A stretch of DNA of 64,000 nt from Sipunculus nudus (Eukaryota; Annelida; Sipuncula; Golfingiida; Sipunculidae). Under the pieces are notes generated by a model, which searched no databases, was not told where the DNA came from, and worked only from the letters and a program-made list of their open reading frames with translations. The position numbers and the translations under genes are program-made. How positions within the stretch are numbered: position 1 is the first letter of the stretch; the number at the start of each line of letters is the position of its first letter. Location of the stretch: positions 17,456,601-17,520,600 of the forward strand of contig CM049319.1 in the NCBI GenBank assembly GCA_026874595.1, read 5' to 3'. Below, in pieces: positions 35,346 to 64,000 of this stretch.

Positions 35346-36689
35346 ATTATTCTTCTATTACAAATTTGGAAGAAGTAAATTCGCAAGGTTGGTATAATAT
35401 CACATGGCGAAAGTGTTTCCCTGCATTACATCAGAGTTTATTAAATAGAAACTAAGGCAACCTTCAGCTGTTGAACACGGTTTAACACGGTTTACGTATA
35501 AGTTTTACTTTTAAGTTTCATAACATATGGTTTCCATATTAGATCAGCATTACTAAACAAATCTACTTTACTTCAAATATGAAAAGTGACTTTCCTGTAC
35601 ATGAAGCAGTAAAGGGACATAATCAGGAGCAAAATAATGCCTATTCTTTCACACTATAAGTTCAGTTTTGCTTTATTCATCAGTTTCCCAACAAACCAAT
35701 CTTAGCACAAAACCCAGTACCCCGCATATGGCTGTTTAACACCTTGTTATGACTCTGCATGTTGGTAAACACAATCCATGTACGCCTGTTTACCATAACA
35801 AGGCCGCGTGACTTGGTCCGAATGTCAGACGCAACCATCGATGTTTCATCCAGCGAGAACATGTATTAAATTTTTTAGGCCGAATCAGTCAGGGCACCTC
35901 CTGTTGACACGTGTTGTGGCCGGGCGATACACGCGCTGTGTTTATGTTGACACCCGTCATCGCGCCCGGTCCACTGTTTTTAACTCTCGTTTACAGGAAT
36001 AAGCAATCGGTTCAGGGCAATTTTTTTGCAGGTACAATTTTATTTTAAAGGGAAGAAGCTATTTTTCGTATTCATTCAACATGCTTTTTAGGTGAATGGG
36101 CCCATTTAAAAGAATTGTTCCATTTTGACATACACAAATGAAAAATGTGAGGAATGCATAAATCATGGAAAAGAGCACAACACTTGGTTCAAATGAACAT
36201 ATGATTAAATGGTGAAATTATATTTAGAGTTGAGGTTCTCTTAATTTTATTATCTTTTTCAGCTGAAAACATCAACTTTGATAGAAACATTAATTAACAA
36301 GGTTCATTGAGAAATTTTAAACTCTATTTATATAGTGTACAGCACTACATATTCTTTTACCATAAAATGATTTTTTTCTTTTTGAAGTACCTTTATTTAC
36401 ATGTAAATATATGTAGTATCTGAATGCTACTCATTTGACACTGCTATCATACAAAAAATCAAAACCACATAATAAAAGACTGCTCATGCATGGTAACGTA
36501 AAAAAATGCCACCCAAGGTGGTAGGGGTGACCCTCTGGCTCATGGACTATATAATGAATCGTACTGCACATTTTTACCGTCCCCGAACCAATCGTATTTT
36601 GCATTGCATGGTTGAACTCAGAAGAACTTATATATTGGCAAGCTTTTAAATTGCTTTTAGTCTTAGTGTATATTTAACATAGTTGGTAT

Positions 36690-37375
36690 GTGAATAGGTA
36701 TCTGTAAACAAGTGCCCATGGGCCATAACCCTCAGCTGAATTTGACATGTATCATAATAATTAAGTGACCTTATATCATGATTAGAAGGACACTTGCCAA
36801 GGACCTTCCTGGATTTTACAATAGACGGTTCCAAGGAAAATGGATACAATTTGTACACTGTCTGTTTGGGTGCTCAGATTCATATGTTTGGCCCATAGCT
36901 CATAATATAGCCTATTTGGTCACCATGACCTAGTTTTGAGTTTCCAAAGAGATTTGCCTGGAACCTCCCTGGATGTTGTTTTTGAAGATTCTAGGCCTAA
37001 TTGATACAATTTGTGTCCCGTCTGACTGCCTGGGAGCTCAGAATCATGTTTTCTGACTGTAGGTCGCAAAATATAGGTCACCATGACCTAATTTCAGGTT
37101 CCAAAAGAGATTTTCCAAGAACATTTCTGGATGTTGTGTAAGAGGTTTCTTGGGCTTGCAGATACGGATTGTGCCCATCTGACACTCAGGGCGCTCACAT
37201 GCATGTCATCTTTTTCTTATATGTCGCAAAATATGGGTCACCGTGTCCTAATAGCATGTTTTCAAGGCCATTTGCCTAGAACCTCCCACAATGTTAGGTT
37301 AGAAGATTCTAGATCTAATGGAAACAATTTGTGCCCCATCTGACTGTCTGGGTGCTCAAAATCATGTTTTTGGAC
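36690..37375. repeat. Tandem array, about 160-bp unit, about 4 copies
   Basis: The block GATACAATTTGTGCCC...TCTGACTG...GTGCTCA..ATCATG recurs at about 36843, 37003, 37161 and 37321. GTCACCATGACCT lies in between. The copies are diverged and non-coding. Confidence 0.85.
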
Positions 37376-37855
37376 GAAGCTTAATTAGGATTGGCAAAGT
37401 ATTTGGAACTAACTCACAGCTCACGTTTTGTTGCTGACGAAGAAACAACTTATCTTCAACAGGCCTGGTAATACCAAAATAGATAAAATAAGACGGGGAA
37501 ACCCAAACCGGATCAGCGGGGAATCCCCCGAGGGGAACATAACACCCCTGAAGAAAATAAATTATCAGCCTTGCATTCAATAGAGTAAGGACCATTTATT
37601 AGCAGGTACGTAGGGAAACCGTTTTCATATTCAAACTTAAACCCAAAATTATATCTCTGGTTTTACCATGAAGTATATGTTATATAAAACGGAAATGACG
37701 TCACGTACCCACACACGACAGGTGATGCTCCACCCGTTTCTATAAATGGTTCCTATATCCGGGTGTCCCCAATGCACCCTTCTTTCCAACTTTTGATCTA
37801 ACGCCAAGTATCAGCTTACAGGGGTTAGACGAACCGAGTGGTACAGCTGATAGCT

Positions 37856-37863
37856 TATATATA
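37856..37863 (+). promoter_or_regulatory. Candidate TATA box of the six-cysteine gene
   Basis: TATATATA lies 116 bases before the ATG of the downstream gene. That would give a 5' UTR of roughly 80 bases. The call rests on sequence and position only. Confidence 0.4.
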
Positions 37864-37971
37864 CGTGACTGTAACAGCGTTTAGCATCATTGTAGCAGGG
37901 ACGCGCAGCACTGAAGGACCGATATCTTAGTTTTACATTTGTTTCTCTTCTTGAATTATATCTTGTAAATT

Positions 37972-54819
<16,848 letters not shown>

Positions 54820-55425
54820 GTGACGTCATCCGAGAGAACAAAAATGTCCATATATGGCATTGTCACGTGATTAATAATTGAAAACAAAACATATGATTGA
54901 GTACTTGTGAAAACTAAGAATGATGGCACTTTCCATGCATAAGCACAACTGGAAAAGCATATTAACTTTGAAGAAAAAATGGTACAAATAATATTACTCT
55001 GATATTACCACTGGTGACAACCGATCTGTTTGATAAAGTTATGAGTTTATATTGGTATTTAATATACAGCAGTTTTCTACGTATCGTAGTGGCATTATCA
55101 CAATTTGTATATTTGGAGATCTTGGAAATTTTTTTCTTATAAATATTCTTAAATAATAACTTTCTCTGATCCTGTAATTGTAAAAAGGCAAAATATCATG
55201 ACCAACCCAGTGGGAAACGGAATTGCAGCCCGTGAACATTTTCTGATCTCATTTCCTTCATTATTGTCACGGAATTACTATTTATATGTATAATATATTT
55301 ATGACAAAAAGAGAACTTTCGGGGCTTTAACGTTTTCTAACATAATGATTAATACGAATTTATACTTTCTTGAATTCATCAGGAATGGTTGTATATGAAA
55401 TTGATTCCGGAATCACTTGGGCATA

Positions 55426-55427
<2 letters not shown>

Positions 55428-55492
<65 letters not shown>
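55428..55492. repeat. (TA)n microsatellite
   Basis: About 32 TA units. Confidence 0.95.
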
Positions 55493-55496
<4 letters not shown>

Positions 55497-56689
55497 TTTG
55501 GTAATAGAAATGCCATTACGGATGGCAGGGGAGGATCAAGGGATTTGGGAAAAGAGGAGTTATGAACTAACACTGAGTAACTTACACCCTTAAAAGGCCC
55601 AAAACTTCAAGAAGGGGGATGGGTTTAAAAATTCTGTGAAATATTATAAACCGGTTATGATGCCTGGCATTTATCACTGCCGGTTCACACGAGTTATATC
55701 GGCCTGGCACGTGCTGTATCAGTTCGGTCGGGTGCATTTTTGCCCCTGGATTATTCCGACAATGAAACCTTTTTGTTTAACGTTCAGGTATATCAGGATT
55801 CTTTTCTTTTTATTCTATCTTCATATACGCGTGCGGGCAACCGGTCCTCTGGCCGTAACGACTGCCTTCAGTCCAATATTAAGGTCAAGCATTTGAAGGT
55901 TTAACAGGGTATATTGTATATAGTATTTTTTTATGTTACAGAGGATTTTTAAAGAATAACATGTACGAATAAGAGTGTGAGTCAAAGTATATCTCACTGT
56001 CTGAAAATTAGGTTGTAGAAATTATAGGAAAATGTGCACTGCTCATAGTGTTACCACACATACATATATGTATATATTATTTTCATCTTGTCATAATTCA
56101 TTTCACCATTTGATACAAAGAAGGTGTATTTTTTTCATTGATTTCCTTCAATTTTTTCATTGATTTCATTAACTCATTTATTTATGTGTATAGTATTGTA
56201 TATATCATATATTTTACTATTAAAAACCGGTTTTATTCACTATGTCTTCATTCTCAGTTTATGCTGAAATTGCAATATATTGGCCTCGTTATTGACAGAA
56301 ACACGGAGCAGCATGCAGACTAGCGGCAGCTGCCATCCTAAACGTCGATTTTTGATTAACTGAAGACGATGGGCCACTGTCAGTTTATTTCAGAAGGCCT
56401 GAGTGGCATGTTGTCATGGCTACATACAGATATTAGAAGATACCAGGAAATCAACAAGTCCAACTTTAAAAGTGCTTCTTAAGAGACGGAGAAACGGAGA
56501 CTTTTTTCAAGTGTTTGGAGCAGGTAATCGCTTCCATTTATTGTATCCCCAGACAAAGTCGGGATACTATATGGTTTAAGTACGGTCGCGCCGCCGCCGA
56601 AGACGCAGAGATTTCGTTTGGATAACTCAAAAAATATTTCACGGATCTTGACAAGTGATATTGGTGGGAGGATGAAGCCTATTTAAAAT

Positions 56690-57085
56690 AGGGTCATGAC
56701 CTTTAATGGATGATTGGTCGTTTTCTTTCAAAATCGATTAAATCTATTGCATTTTTGCATAATCGATTAAAAACGATTATATGTATGCACAAACAAAGAA
56801 TCTAATCCTGTCAGAGATATTACAGACACAAGGTATCAAACAGCATCAAAACGGAATCTTGCTCATCCAATATCATCCGACGACGGCAAGACGACCTTGA
56901 ATGCGGGGACTGCTGGTTTCATTATGAATACTGTTGTAACTGTCACGGTATTAACACTATAAATCAATATTTTAGGTACTAGTATGCAGCATATTTGAAG
57001 GTAATGTTATAGAAATCACACATATTAAGCAATTAATAATCGATGATCGATCGTTTTTTATCTTTCAATCATCGATTATGATTTT
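56690..57085 (-). repeat. Interspersed repeat, inverted relative to the 51.1-kb copy
   Basis: Its reverse complement aligns block by block with 51060-51415, with one substituted internal segment. Confidence 0.8.
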
Positions 57086-57654
57086 AAAACTAATTCCTAT
57101 TACTAATAGAAACAGAACGTCATAATGGTCTAGATATCAGTTCTGAGGTACATATTAGAAAATACACTAACAACATATAGATGTGTTTTTGCTGCACAGG
57201 AATATCAACAGACAACGCTTAGATATTCTGTATATGATTTTAGAATTTTAGACATACGATCAGATTTGCATTTAGAGTATTAGTGTTTTCATCGGTTTCC
57301 TACTATAAATGAATAACACATGTCACCCTGCCCCCCCCTAAAAAAAGGCCGTTGATGTAATTAATTTTGATAAAAATAAAGAAAGTTAAAAGTAAAGGTC
57401 TTGAAATAATCTGTGATAGCAAGACATCGGCATCCATAATCTCACAGTATACATTGAACTCTTTAAAAGTGTATTATTCCTACTAAGATAAAAGGCATAT
57501 GAAGGCAAATATTACCATGTCGACCTTAAATCATGCATATAGTTTCCTAGTGCAGCTTAACTGTCGGTAGTCACGAACATCACACAACTGTAACGACAAG
57601 AATACGTAATTATTTCTGTTGCGGTAAATCCTACTTCAAACATTACACTTTCAG

Positions 57655-57799
57655 TTCACATAAATCTCAGTACATGTATTCACATAAATCTCAGTACATG
57701 TATTCACATAAATCTCAGTACATGTATTCACATAAATCTCAGTACATGTATTCACATAAATCTCAGTACATGTATTCACATAAATCACAGTACATGTAG
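57655..57799. repeat. 24-bp tandem repeat, six copies
   Basis: The unit is TTCACATAAATCTCAGTACA plus TGTA. Five copies are identical and the last has one change (CTCAG to CACAG). Confidence 0.97.
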
Positions 57800-58673
57800 A
57801 GTTTAGGGAGGCCGACTAAAAGGAGCTAACTTGATCATATTCTAGTTTTCATTTTTTTATTAAAGTGAATAGAGATAGCTGGTACCACGCCCGCAAGTCT
57901 GGTTTAAAAGAGGCCTACTTTTTATATATTATGGTGATATACCATTTTTTTATTAAATGTGTAATTTAATTTACCCATGTGGATAATGTAGATATGTATA
58001 AGCACCTGGCCTTATATTACCATATACAATTATCAGATACAGCATAAATATATAAAGAGCCATCTGCATTTCAAACGCACGTAAGTAATGTGAAATAATG
58101 AGTGTTTTCTTTTTCTCTCCGGATGTAATTGAGACTGATGAATTGAATGGTTTGCTGTCACAATATTTAGTCAGATAATTCAATACTTTGCTCAACAAAC
58201 AGAGATCATTTTATGCTGAATCGTTCTGGATATAAGTCTGTTAGCCAAGGCATGCGAAAACAAAGCATCTGTAAGGGAATTACTAAAATGTTGACCCTGG
58301 TACACCTGGCGGAAGTCTAGAGGCGGCCCAATCGATCACGTGACCTCAGTCCGATATTTAAACGTTATTACAGATAAATGACCCATAGATACAGGTTAAT
58401 AACTACCACTTAGTCATTAATGTTAACATGACGTCATGTGATGTCTGTAAACGTCTTGAGCAAACACTGAGACCGTGACCGGATTTTAAGAAGTGTGTCT
58501 GGCTTCTTCCGAAGCTTTGGTAATCCATGAAGACTGACCGCTACTGGAGCAGCTGACAATTGGATCATTGACTCTCATTAATGTATTAACACAAAGAGTC
58601 CCAGGTCCATTAGCGTTTAGTAAAGGCGGCTCTGGTGACAGGGGTCTAGAGCGTCTCTGCTGGTCATTGAAAG

Positions 58674-61238
58674 ATGTCGCTTCATCGTCTGTTGACCTGC
58701 GTTATCTGTTCTCAAATCATCTTGCTCTCTCAAGGTGGGTTCTATGTAATTATAATTTTATATAAAATGATATATTTTAATATATACCGAGCTTCCGAGC
58801 CTCACGATCACCTCAGTTTAGCGACCAGCTAAAAAAATCGACCTTTTGTTCACGCGTCCAATTATGTTTAATTTATATAAGGACTCGCTGGGCGACCACC
58901 TTGAAAAGCGATCACTTGATGAAGTCCTATTGGTGGTGGTAATTTCGACATTTTACAGTATATATATATATATATAATATTGTCGAAAATATATATAGGG
59001 AAAATATAAATTATTTTACCAGGATTTTAAACCATTATAAAAATTTAGTATTTATAGTTAAGATAAAAACGTATTTTAATGTCATGTCGCTCATAGAACA
59101 TTAATGTATACATTTAATATACACTGCACTAAATGTCCAATTATTTCCTTAGGCAATCATTTTCAAATCTTTATGATAGAAACTGGTTTACTGTAATAAA
59201 AAATATGTTTCAGTTATAAAATTATCCATCTTAATTGGATGGGATTTCTGAAAGACAAAAAGCAATGTTAACAGTAATTTTATTGTAAAAATAAACTATG
59301 GTGTTCATGTGGGCTCGATAGACCAAGTCCTCAAACGCCCGCAACAGTAAATTTGTAGAACTGCTGGATGTATATATGTTACAATCTGTGTAATCAGTCA
59401 TTTCATGAAATGCCTAAACATTTTAGTCATTTCGCGTATAACGCCTGTGACAACCAGTCATTACGCGAAATGTCTAAAATGTTCAGCCATTTCATGAAAT
59501 GACTAAAATTTATGTCAGGCCATTACACGTATATTACACCTGCTATTTTAACTGTGTTATTTACAGATATTTCACCTGAGTTTTATTTATATTTGCATGA
59601 GAGACTATACCGTGACAGCGGCCAGAGCATTTGATTTTGTTTTTGAAACACCTCCGTCTCTTAGATTTGTACATTCGATATCCATTGCCCCCAGCACTTT
59701 ATTCCAGGCTGACTTTCATGATCACATATTTGTAAAACTATCAGTTTTTCAACCATGTAATGTAATATGCATGAAAAATACTCAATGGGAATGCATGAAA
59801 TCCTCTAAATTATAGAATCAGGAAGAAAGTGTAAACGATCTGAGATATGATAATACATTTATTCTTTATTAACCAAATTTATTAACTAACGTATTCACAG
59901 TTTTCAATTGACCGGGTTTGACCCGTATGCACAGGTATTCACTGGTTTTTTCATAGCGTCCAGCATCTTGAAAACTCAATGTTACCCTCTGCACTCTGAG
60001 GGACTGTGTTACGCTCTGACAAGTACGCCTGGTACGTATGACCAGGTCGAGGAGACATGTACGAGAGCCGGGGGTAAGCTCGCCCTCATCAAATCTCAGA
60101 CCATTGCCGACCGTCTCCGGGACGTCTTCTCTCGCTGTCGCTTTAGGTAAGACCTACATACTAGCACTTTAGACTTCAAGAACAGCCGGTCAATTCGAGC
60201 GTGCTGAATTTTAAAATGAGTGTTATACACATTTAATGTGTGTTTTCCGGACGCGCGGTATGCGGTATGTGAAATTATTTGTTTTAGCTCTAGTTATTTT
60301 ACCGTTAACCGTTTGCCAGGATCACGCTATTCTGTATGTTGTATGCCAAAAAGATTTTTTTTTTTGGTTCTATTTATTTTATCATAACCATTTACCGGGT
60401 AAGCGGTATGCGGTATGAGGTACGCGGTAAAATGGAATTCGCATTTAAGAATTGAATCCACATACCGCACTAGCCGTGACAACCCGACTCAGTAGGCAAT
60501 CGGATAATTGGGCTGGTAAACCTACTCGAGCCGTGATACTAGTAATATGGAGGAATGTATCGCAGTGGTCTTGCATCTGGTTGCATTTATATTGTGGAAA
60601 ACGGCCCATAATCTCAATATTATGCTTGGGATGATGAATAAACACAATAGTATATGTGTGAGCTCGCAACCCAAACTGAAACACCGTCTCCATGGACACG
60701 GGTCATTTCCTGTGTCGCCTGCAGATTGACAGTGTACATGTAGCCCATGAAGCGTTGTCAGAAATGACGAAAATATTTGCATCTTCATAAGGCCTTATAA
60801 TGCGATCCTCAGACGTAGATGTCATGACACTCTGGCTCTAGTAATCTAGTCGTAATGCAAGAGGGTCAATATGACGCTACATACCGCACGCGTTATAGCG
60901 CCCATTGGCTCAGCATGGCTACCATAATGTATGACTTACGGATGCAGCGAGATCTAGTAGCGGTTTTTTTACATTATCGTGCCTATATCGCATTGTTTTA
61001 ACAGCCCGCCAAGTAATTCTTCATCCCACAATCCGGATGTCGCATATCACGCGCTAAGTAAACGCAGTTTTACACAGAAAGATGTCTTTTCGTTGACATT
61101 GAATATTAATTCCTTACGAATAAAAGGGCCAAAATCTTGAAACATACGTGCTTACTAAAATGTAAAGCTGTCGAAATATTATAAAATAAAGTGATGGTTT
61201 TGCAATATTTTTATGTTGTACCATTATGGGCACCAACA

Positions 61239-61296
<58 letters not shown>

Positions 61297-62608
61297 CAAA
61301 CATAACTTAGCAGCTTATAGATGGCATAATTATATAATATTTCCCATAACACCCATGGAACAATTCCCTAAATTTTGAGGGTACCATATTTTTTTTAATT
61401 TAAAGGATACTCTCAAATTGTGACATATGACTCTTTAATTATAATAAGGCTATTGATAGGTATTACTGGGCTCTTTATTCAGGAGATGGCTTGGGATATA
61501 GGGTTTGTGAACCAAAGCAACAGTGTAGTCCAGCATTATATAAATCCTTTTGGGAGGTTTAATGTCTCCGACATCTTTTTAAATACTAGAATGCTGCATT
61601 CTAATGAATGCACGCCTCCGCCATTTAGTTATTCAGCCCATATTCGCATGTTCAATCGTGCATATAAGTGACTGCAGATTTGTGAATATTCCTTGATGAC
61701 TTCCTGAATCCTGGTCATGAGCTGGAGCCTCACAAAATCTAATCGATGCTTCCTTGTCCCATTCCCGAAATGCCCTTAAAAACTCATGAGATTCCGTTTG
61801 TGATTGCGTGAGTTAAGTTGTGAACAAACACACAAACACGTGGATGCACGCATACCCTCCTGGCCGGGGGGGGGGGGGAACAAAACTGCTGATAAAATTC
61901 ATGAATCTTGTTTGTCGCCTTATCTTACATTGATATTTGATTGACTCTGTATTTTCGTATTATCTTGCTTTTTCAGTGACTACTACATTGGGCTTAGGTT
62001 TAACATTGGCACTGACAGTTACCTCTGGTCAGACGGCACGACCACCGCGCCCTTTAACAGGTGGGGAAGTTCCCCGAATCAGAAGGCCGGATGTGCATAT
62101 GTCACCTTCGGATCGGCCACCTGGTACGAAACAGCGTGCAACAAGATTGTACGGGGCATGTGCCAGTTCGAAATAACAGGTGTCTATATAACATTTATTG
62201 CATTTCAATGTAATTTGCTTTTTTATATAAAAAGGCCCAAAAAGGGTGACCTTTTACATGTTTAGCAACGGCATATATATGAAAGGAAAATTGATATATC
62301 TAACAAGTAAAAAGGTAATCTAAGATCACATGAATACCCCCATCAGTATTCTAAAGACACAACACAATTGTCACAGTTCCCTCACTCCATGGCTGATTCA
62401 TAGTTGAGCGCTTATTGGCCTGGGAAGGAGAATATGTCTCTATCCTTTTTTGTCTCTCTGTCTTGCTGATTTAATGGTTTGTTCTTCATCTAGTCTCTCT
62501 AAGGATCGATACATAAATGATTTAATTCTTAAGAGACAACGTGTTCTACAAAAAAGAAATCTTTGTTGAGCAACCGACTTTATTTCTCCATATATAATTT
62601 TACATTAT

Positions 62609-62670
<62 letters not shown>

Positions 62671-64000
62671 AGAAAGAAAGAGAGAGAGAATCCGCGAACA
62701 TAGTGCATGGATTAGGTGATAATCATTAATGTTGTAACGAAATAAAGGAATTTCTTTTCTTTCTTCTCCAGGCCCAGAGGATTACTGTTTTTATGATCCG
62801 CGGAGTAGTATATGTTACTTGGCCTCGTACGAGGACAACCAACAGTACATGGGTCAGAACGCATGCGCGAATCCGGGTGGAGGGGACCTGGCCATGATTT
62901 CCAGTGCACAGACCGTTGAAATGCTACAACAATCGTTCATTTGGGATGGAATGCAAACAGTATGCAAGTATGTGCCTAAACCATTCCAGTGCTGGGGTTG
63001 CATATGGACTAAACTGGCGGCAACCCAGGGCCTCATATTATAGGGCTAGCAAAGAAATAATATATTTTACTTCCCTCTTTACACCCGAGATTGCAGCAGG
63101 GCGGGGGTTTGCATTATTTGAGTATATGTTTTTTTTTTCTCTGCACGAAATGATAAATTTAAACCAGGCTGGCTACTTAAAGACGGTTATTCACCAACCT
63201 TTTCCGTATAATTCGTGTAATTTTTTATTACTCTGCGTACTTATTAATGAACTGTAATTAATTTCTGTTTCCGAGAAGTTCTTACACTGCACGCACATGT
63301 TTATCCTCCAGCTGTTACTGAGCGCATTACATGGGCCTTTATTGATAAACAGATAAATCGTGTTATCTTAGGTGTTTGTTTTTGTTTCGATTAAAAAAAA
63401 AAAACTTTACAAAACTCTGGTTCGTCAGACTTGTCACTAGATGTCGCTGGTTCATGTGTTTGGAGTATTTTGGCTGTTATAAACATTTGGATGTTAACAA
63501 ACTGAACAGCCTGTGTGCGGCTATATCGGCGTTTTCTTACATATCTGTATACACTGTAAGAGATTTTCGTTAGTTAAAAGACATCAGACGTCGGAAGTCA
63601 GCATAGACCCTTTAACTTATCAATTTAAATTGCCAGTGAGACTGCATAAGTTTGTATTATATCTTCCACGAGTAAAACGCACCAACAAAGATAGTTTAAC
63701 ATCCTCGAAAAGACCGAAAGATCTGTCAAAAACTGAGAATGATTATTATCAATATGCCAAAAATGATAAAGTGCAAGTCCTTTGGTAAGTTCTCTAATGA
63801 AGATTCCGAGAGTTGCGGGCTACTAAGCTTTACCTATGATTATAACTGCATACATCTTCTAATGGGTTAGTCCACTTATAGTTAAGGAGGGGTGTTTATA
63901 TGTAAGGGTATATGGTATATCCTTCACGATATGTAAATATCCAGTGATTTTTTACTTTGTAGACTCTACTGGATCGGGGCAAAGAAGCTGAGCGGCTCTG
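58674..64000 (+). CDS. Secreted protein with tandem C-type lectin domains, 3' end off window
   Basis: Exons: 58674-58734 (ATG; 20 residues with a hydrophobic signal peptide), 59957-60146, 61977-62179, 62772-62967 and 63963-64000 onward. Donors and acceptors are GT-AG and the phases (1,2,1,2) join correctly. Domain 1 spans exons 2-3: CYPLH...LCYAL, CTRAGGKLALI, YYIGLRF, LWSDG, FNRWGSSPNQ, CAYV and ACNKIVRGMCQFE, the standard CTLD order. Domain 2 starts in exon 4 (YCFYDPRSSICYLA, ACANPGGGDLAMI) and continues at LYWIGAKKL in the last exon. No EPN or QPD sugar motif and no WND motif appear in domain 1, so classical Ca-dependent sugar binding is doubtful there. The product acts outside the cell. 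More domains may follow beyond the edge. Confidence 0.88.
59397..59515. repeat. Long imperfect palindrome
   Basis: Arms of about 47 bases around a loop of about 23: GTCATTTCATGAAATG...CATTTTAG.CATTTCGCG appears on both strands. It lies in intron 1 of the lectin gene. Confidence 0.8.
61240..61294. repeat. (AT)n(GT)n microsatellite
   Basis: About 11 AT units then about 16 GT units, in intron 2 of the lectin gene. Confidence 0.95.
61590..61875 (+). repeat. CCTCCGCC-family interspersed repeat, full length
   Basis: It starts TGCATTCTAATGAATGCACG then CCTCCGCCAT, and ends ATACCCTCCTGGCCGGGG. All internal blocks are present. It lies just before exon 3 of the lectin gene. Confidence 0.8.
62611..62668. 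repeat. (GA)n microsatellite
   Basis: About 28 GA units, about 100 bases before lectin exon 4. Confidence 0.95.

Larger units (their letters stand above)
32260..36680. other. Intergenic, repeat-rich; no gene recognised
   Basis: It contains long (TA)n tracts at 33826-33910 and 34178-34214 around a ~270-bp unique-looking insert, plus MITE copy B near 35.03-35.35 kb. No splice-consistent exons are seen. Confidence 0.5.
54820..58673. other. Intergenic between two secreted-protein genes
   Basis: No exon with splice support was found. It holds a (TA)n tract, an interspersed repeat (56.7 kb) and a 24-bp tandem array (57.65 kb). The promoter of the lectin gene should lie near its right end, but no clear core element was seen. 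Confidence 0.55.

Overview
This is eukaryotic, AT-rich, intron-rich DNA crowded with microsatellites, SINEs, MITE-like repeats and one nearly intact LTR retrotransposon. The gene content (a secreted tandem C-type lectin, a GPI-anchored Cys-rich protein, a BLVRB-like reductase) and the kinds of SINE and Gypsy element suggest a marine invertebrate, most likely a lophotrochozoan and perhaps a mollusc. That assignment is an inference, because no species-diagnostic gene is present. Most open reading frames over 60 codons are AT-repeat or intron noise; the real genes were assembled by matching splice sites and intron phases.

Layout. 0.5-2.0 kb: a non-autonomous DNA element with terminal TGT...ACA inverted repeats and a 5-bp target duplication. 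3.8-8.7 kb, minus strand: a complete four-exon BLVRB-like NAD(P)-binding reductase gene (213 aa). 8.7-18.4 kb: no host gene recognised; it holds a tRNA-derived SINE, a broken transposon-derived coding remnant, MITE-like repeats, a 29-bp minisatellite and a 142-bp tandem array rich in TCAAGGTCA. 18.45-27.5 kb: a young Ty3/Gypsy element with nearly identical ~0.8-kb LTRs. Its Gag has an RRM-like N-terminus, a capsid region and a CCHC knuckle, and it carries a textbook -1 frameshift signal before Pol (PR-RT-RNase H-IN). It has an in-frame TGA in gag and a 1-nt frame break near the end of pol. 27.5-37.8 kb: repeats, with only weak exon candidates. 37.97-54.82 kb, plus strand: a complete 11-exon gene for a secreted, probably GPI-anchored 525-aa protein with four six-cysteine helical modules (the fourth is degenerate) and a repetitive Ser/Thr stalk; I do not recognise the family with confidence. 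54.8-58.7 kb: intergenic repeats. 58.67 kb to the right edge, plus strand: a secreted protein with at least two C-type lectin domains, truncated by the window end.

The two plus-strand genes share one design: a short signal-peptide exon ending in phase 1, followed by modules each encoded by a 1-2 / 2-1 exon pair. That layout suits duplication by exon pairs. Both products would work outside the cell or on its surface, and adhesion, recognition or immunity are plausible roles. The strongest candidates for previously undescribed biology are the six-cysteine GPI gene, the RRM-bearing Gag with its recoding signals, and the 63-bp duplication inside each LTR that is placed like the two ends of an intron.
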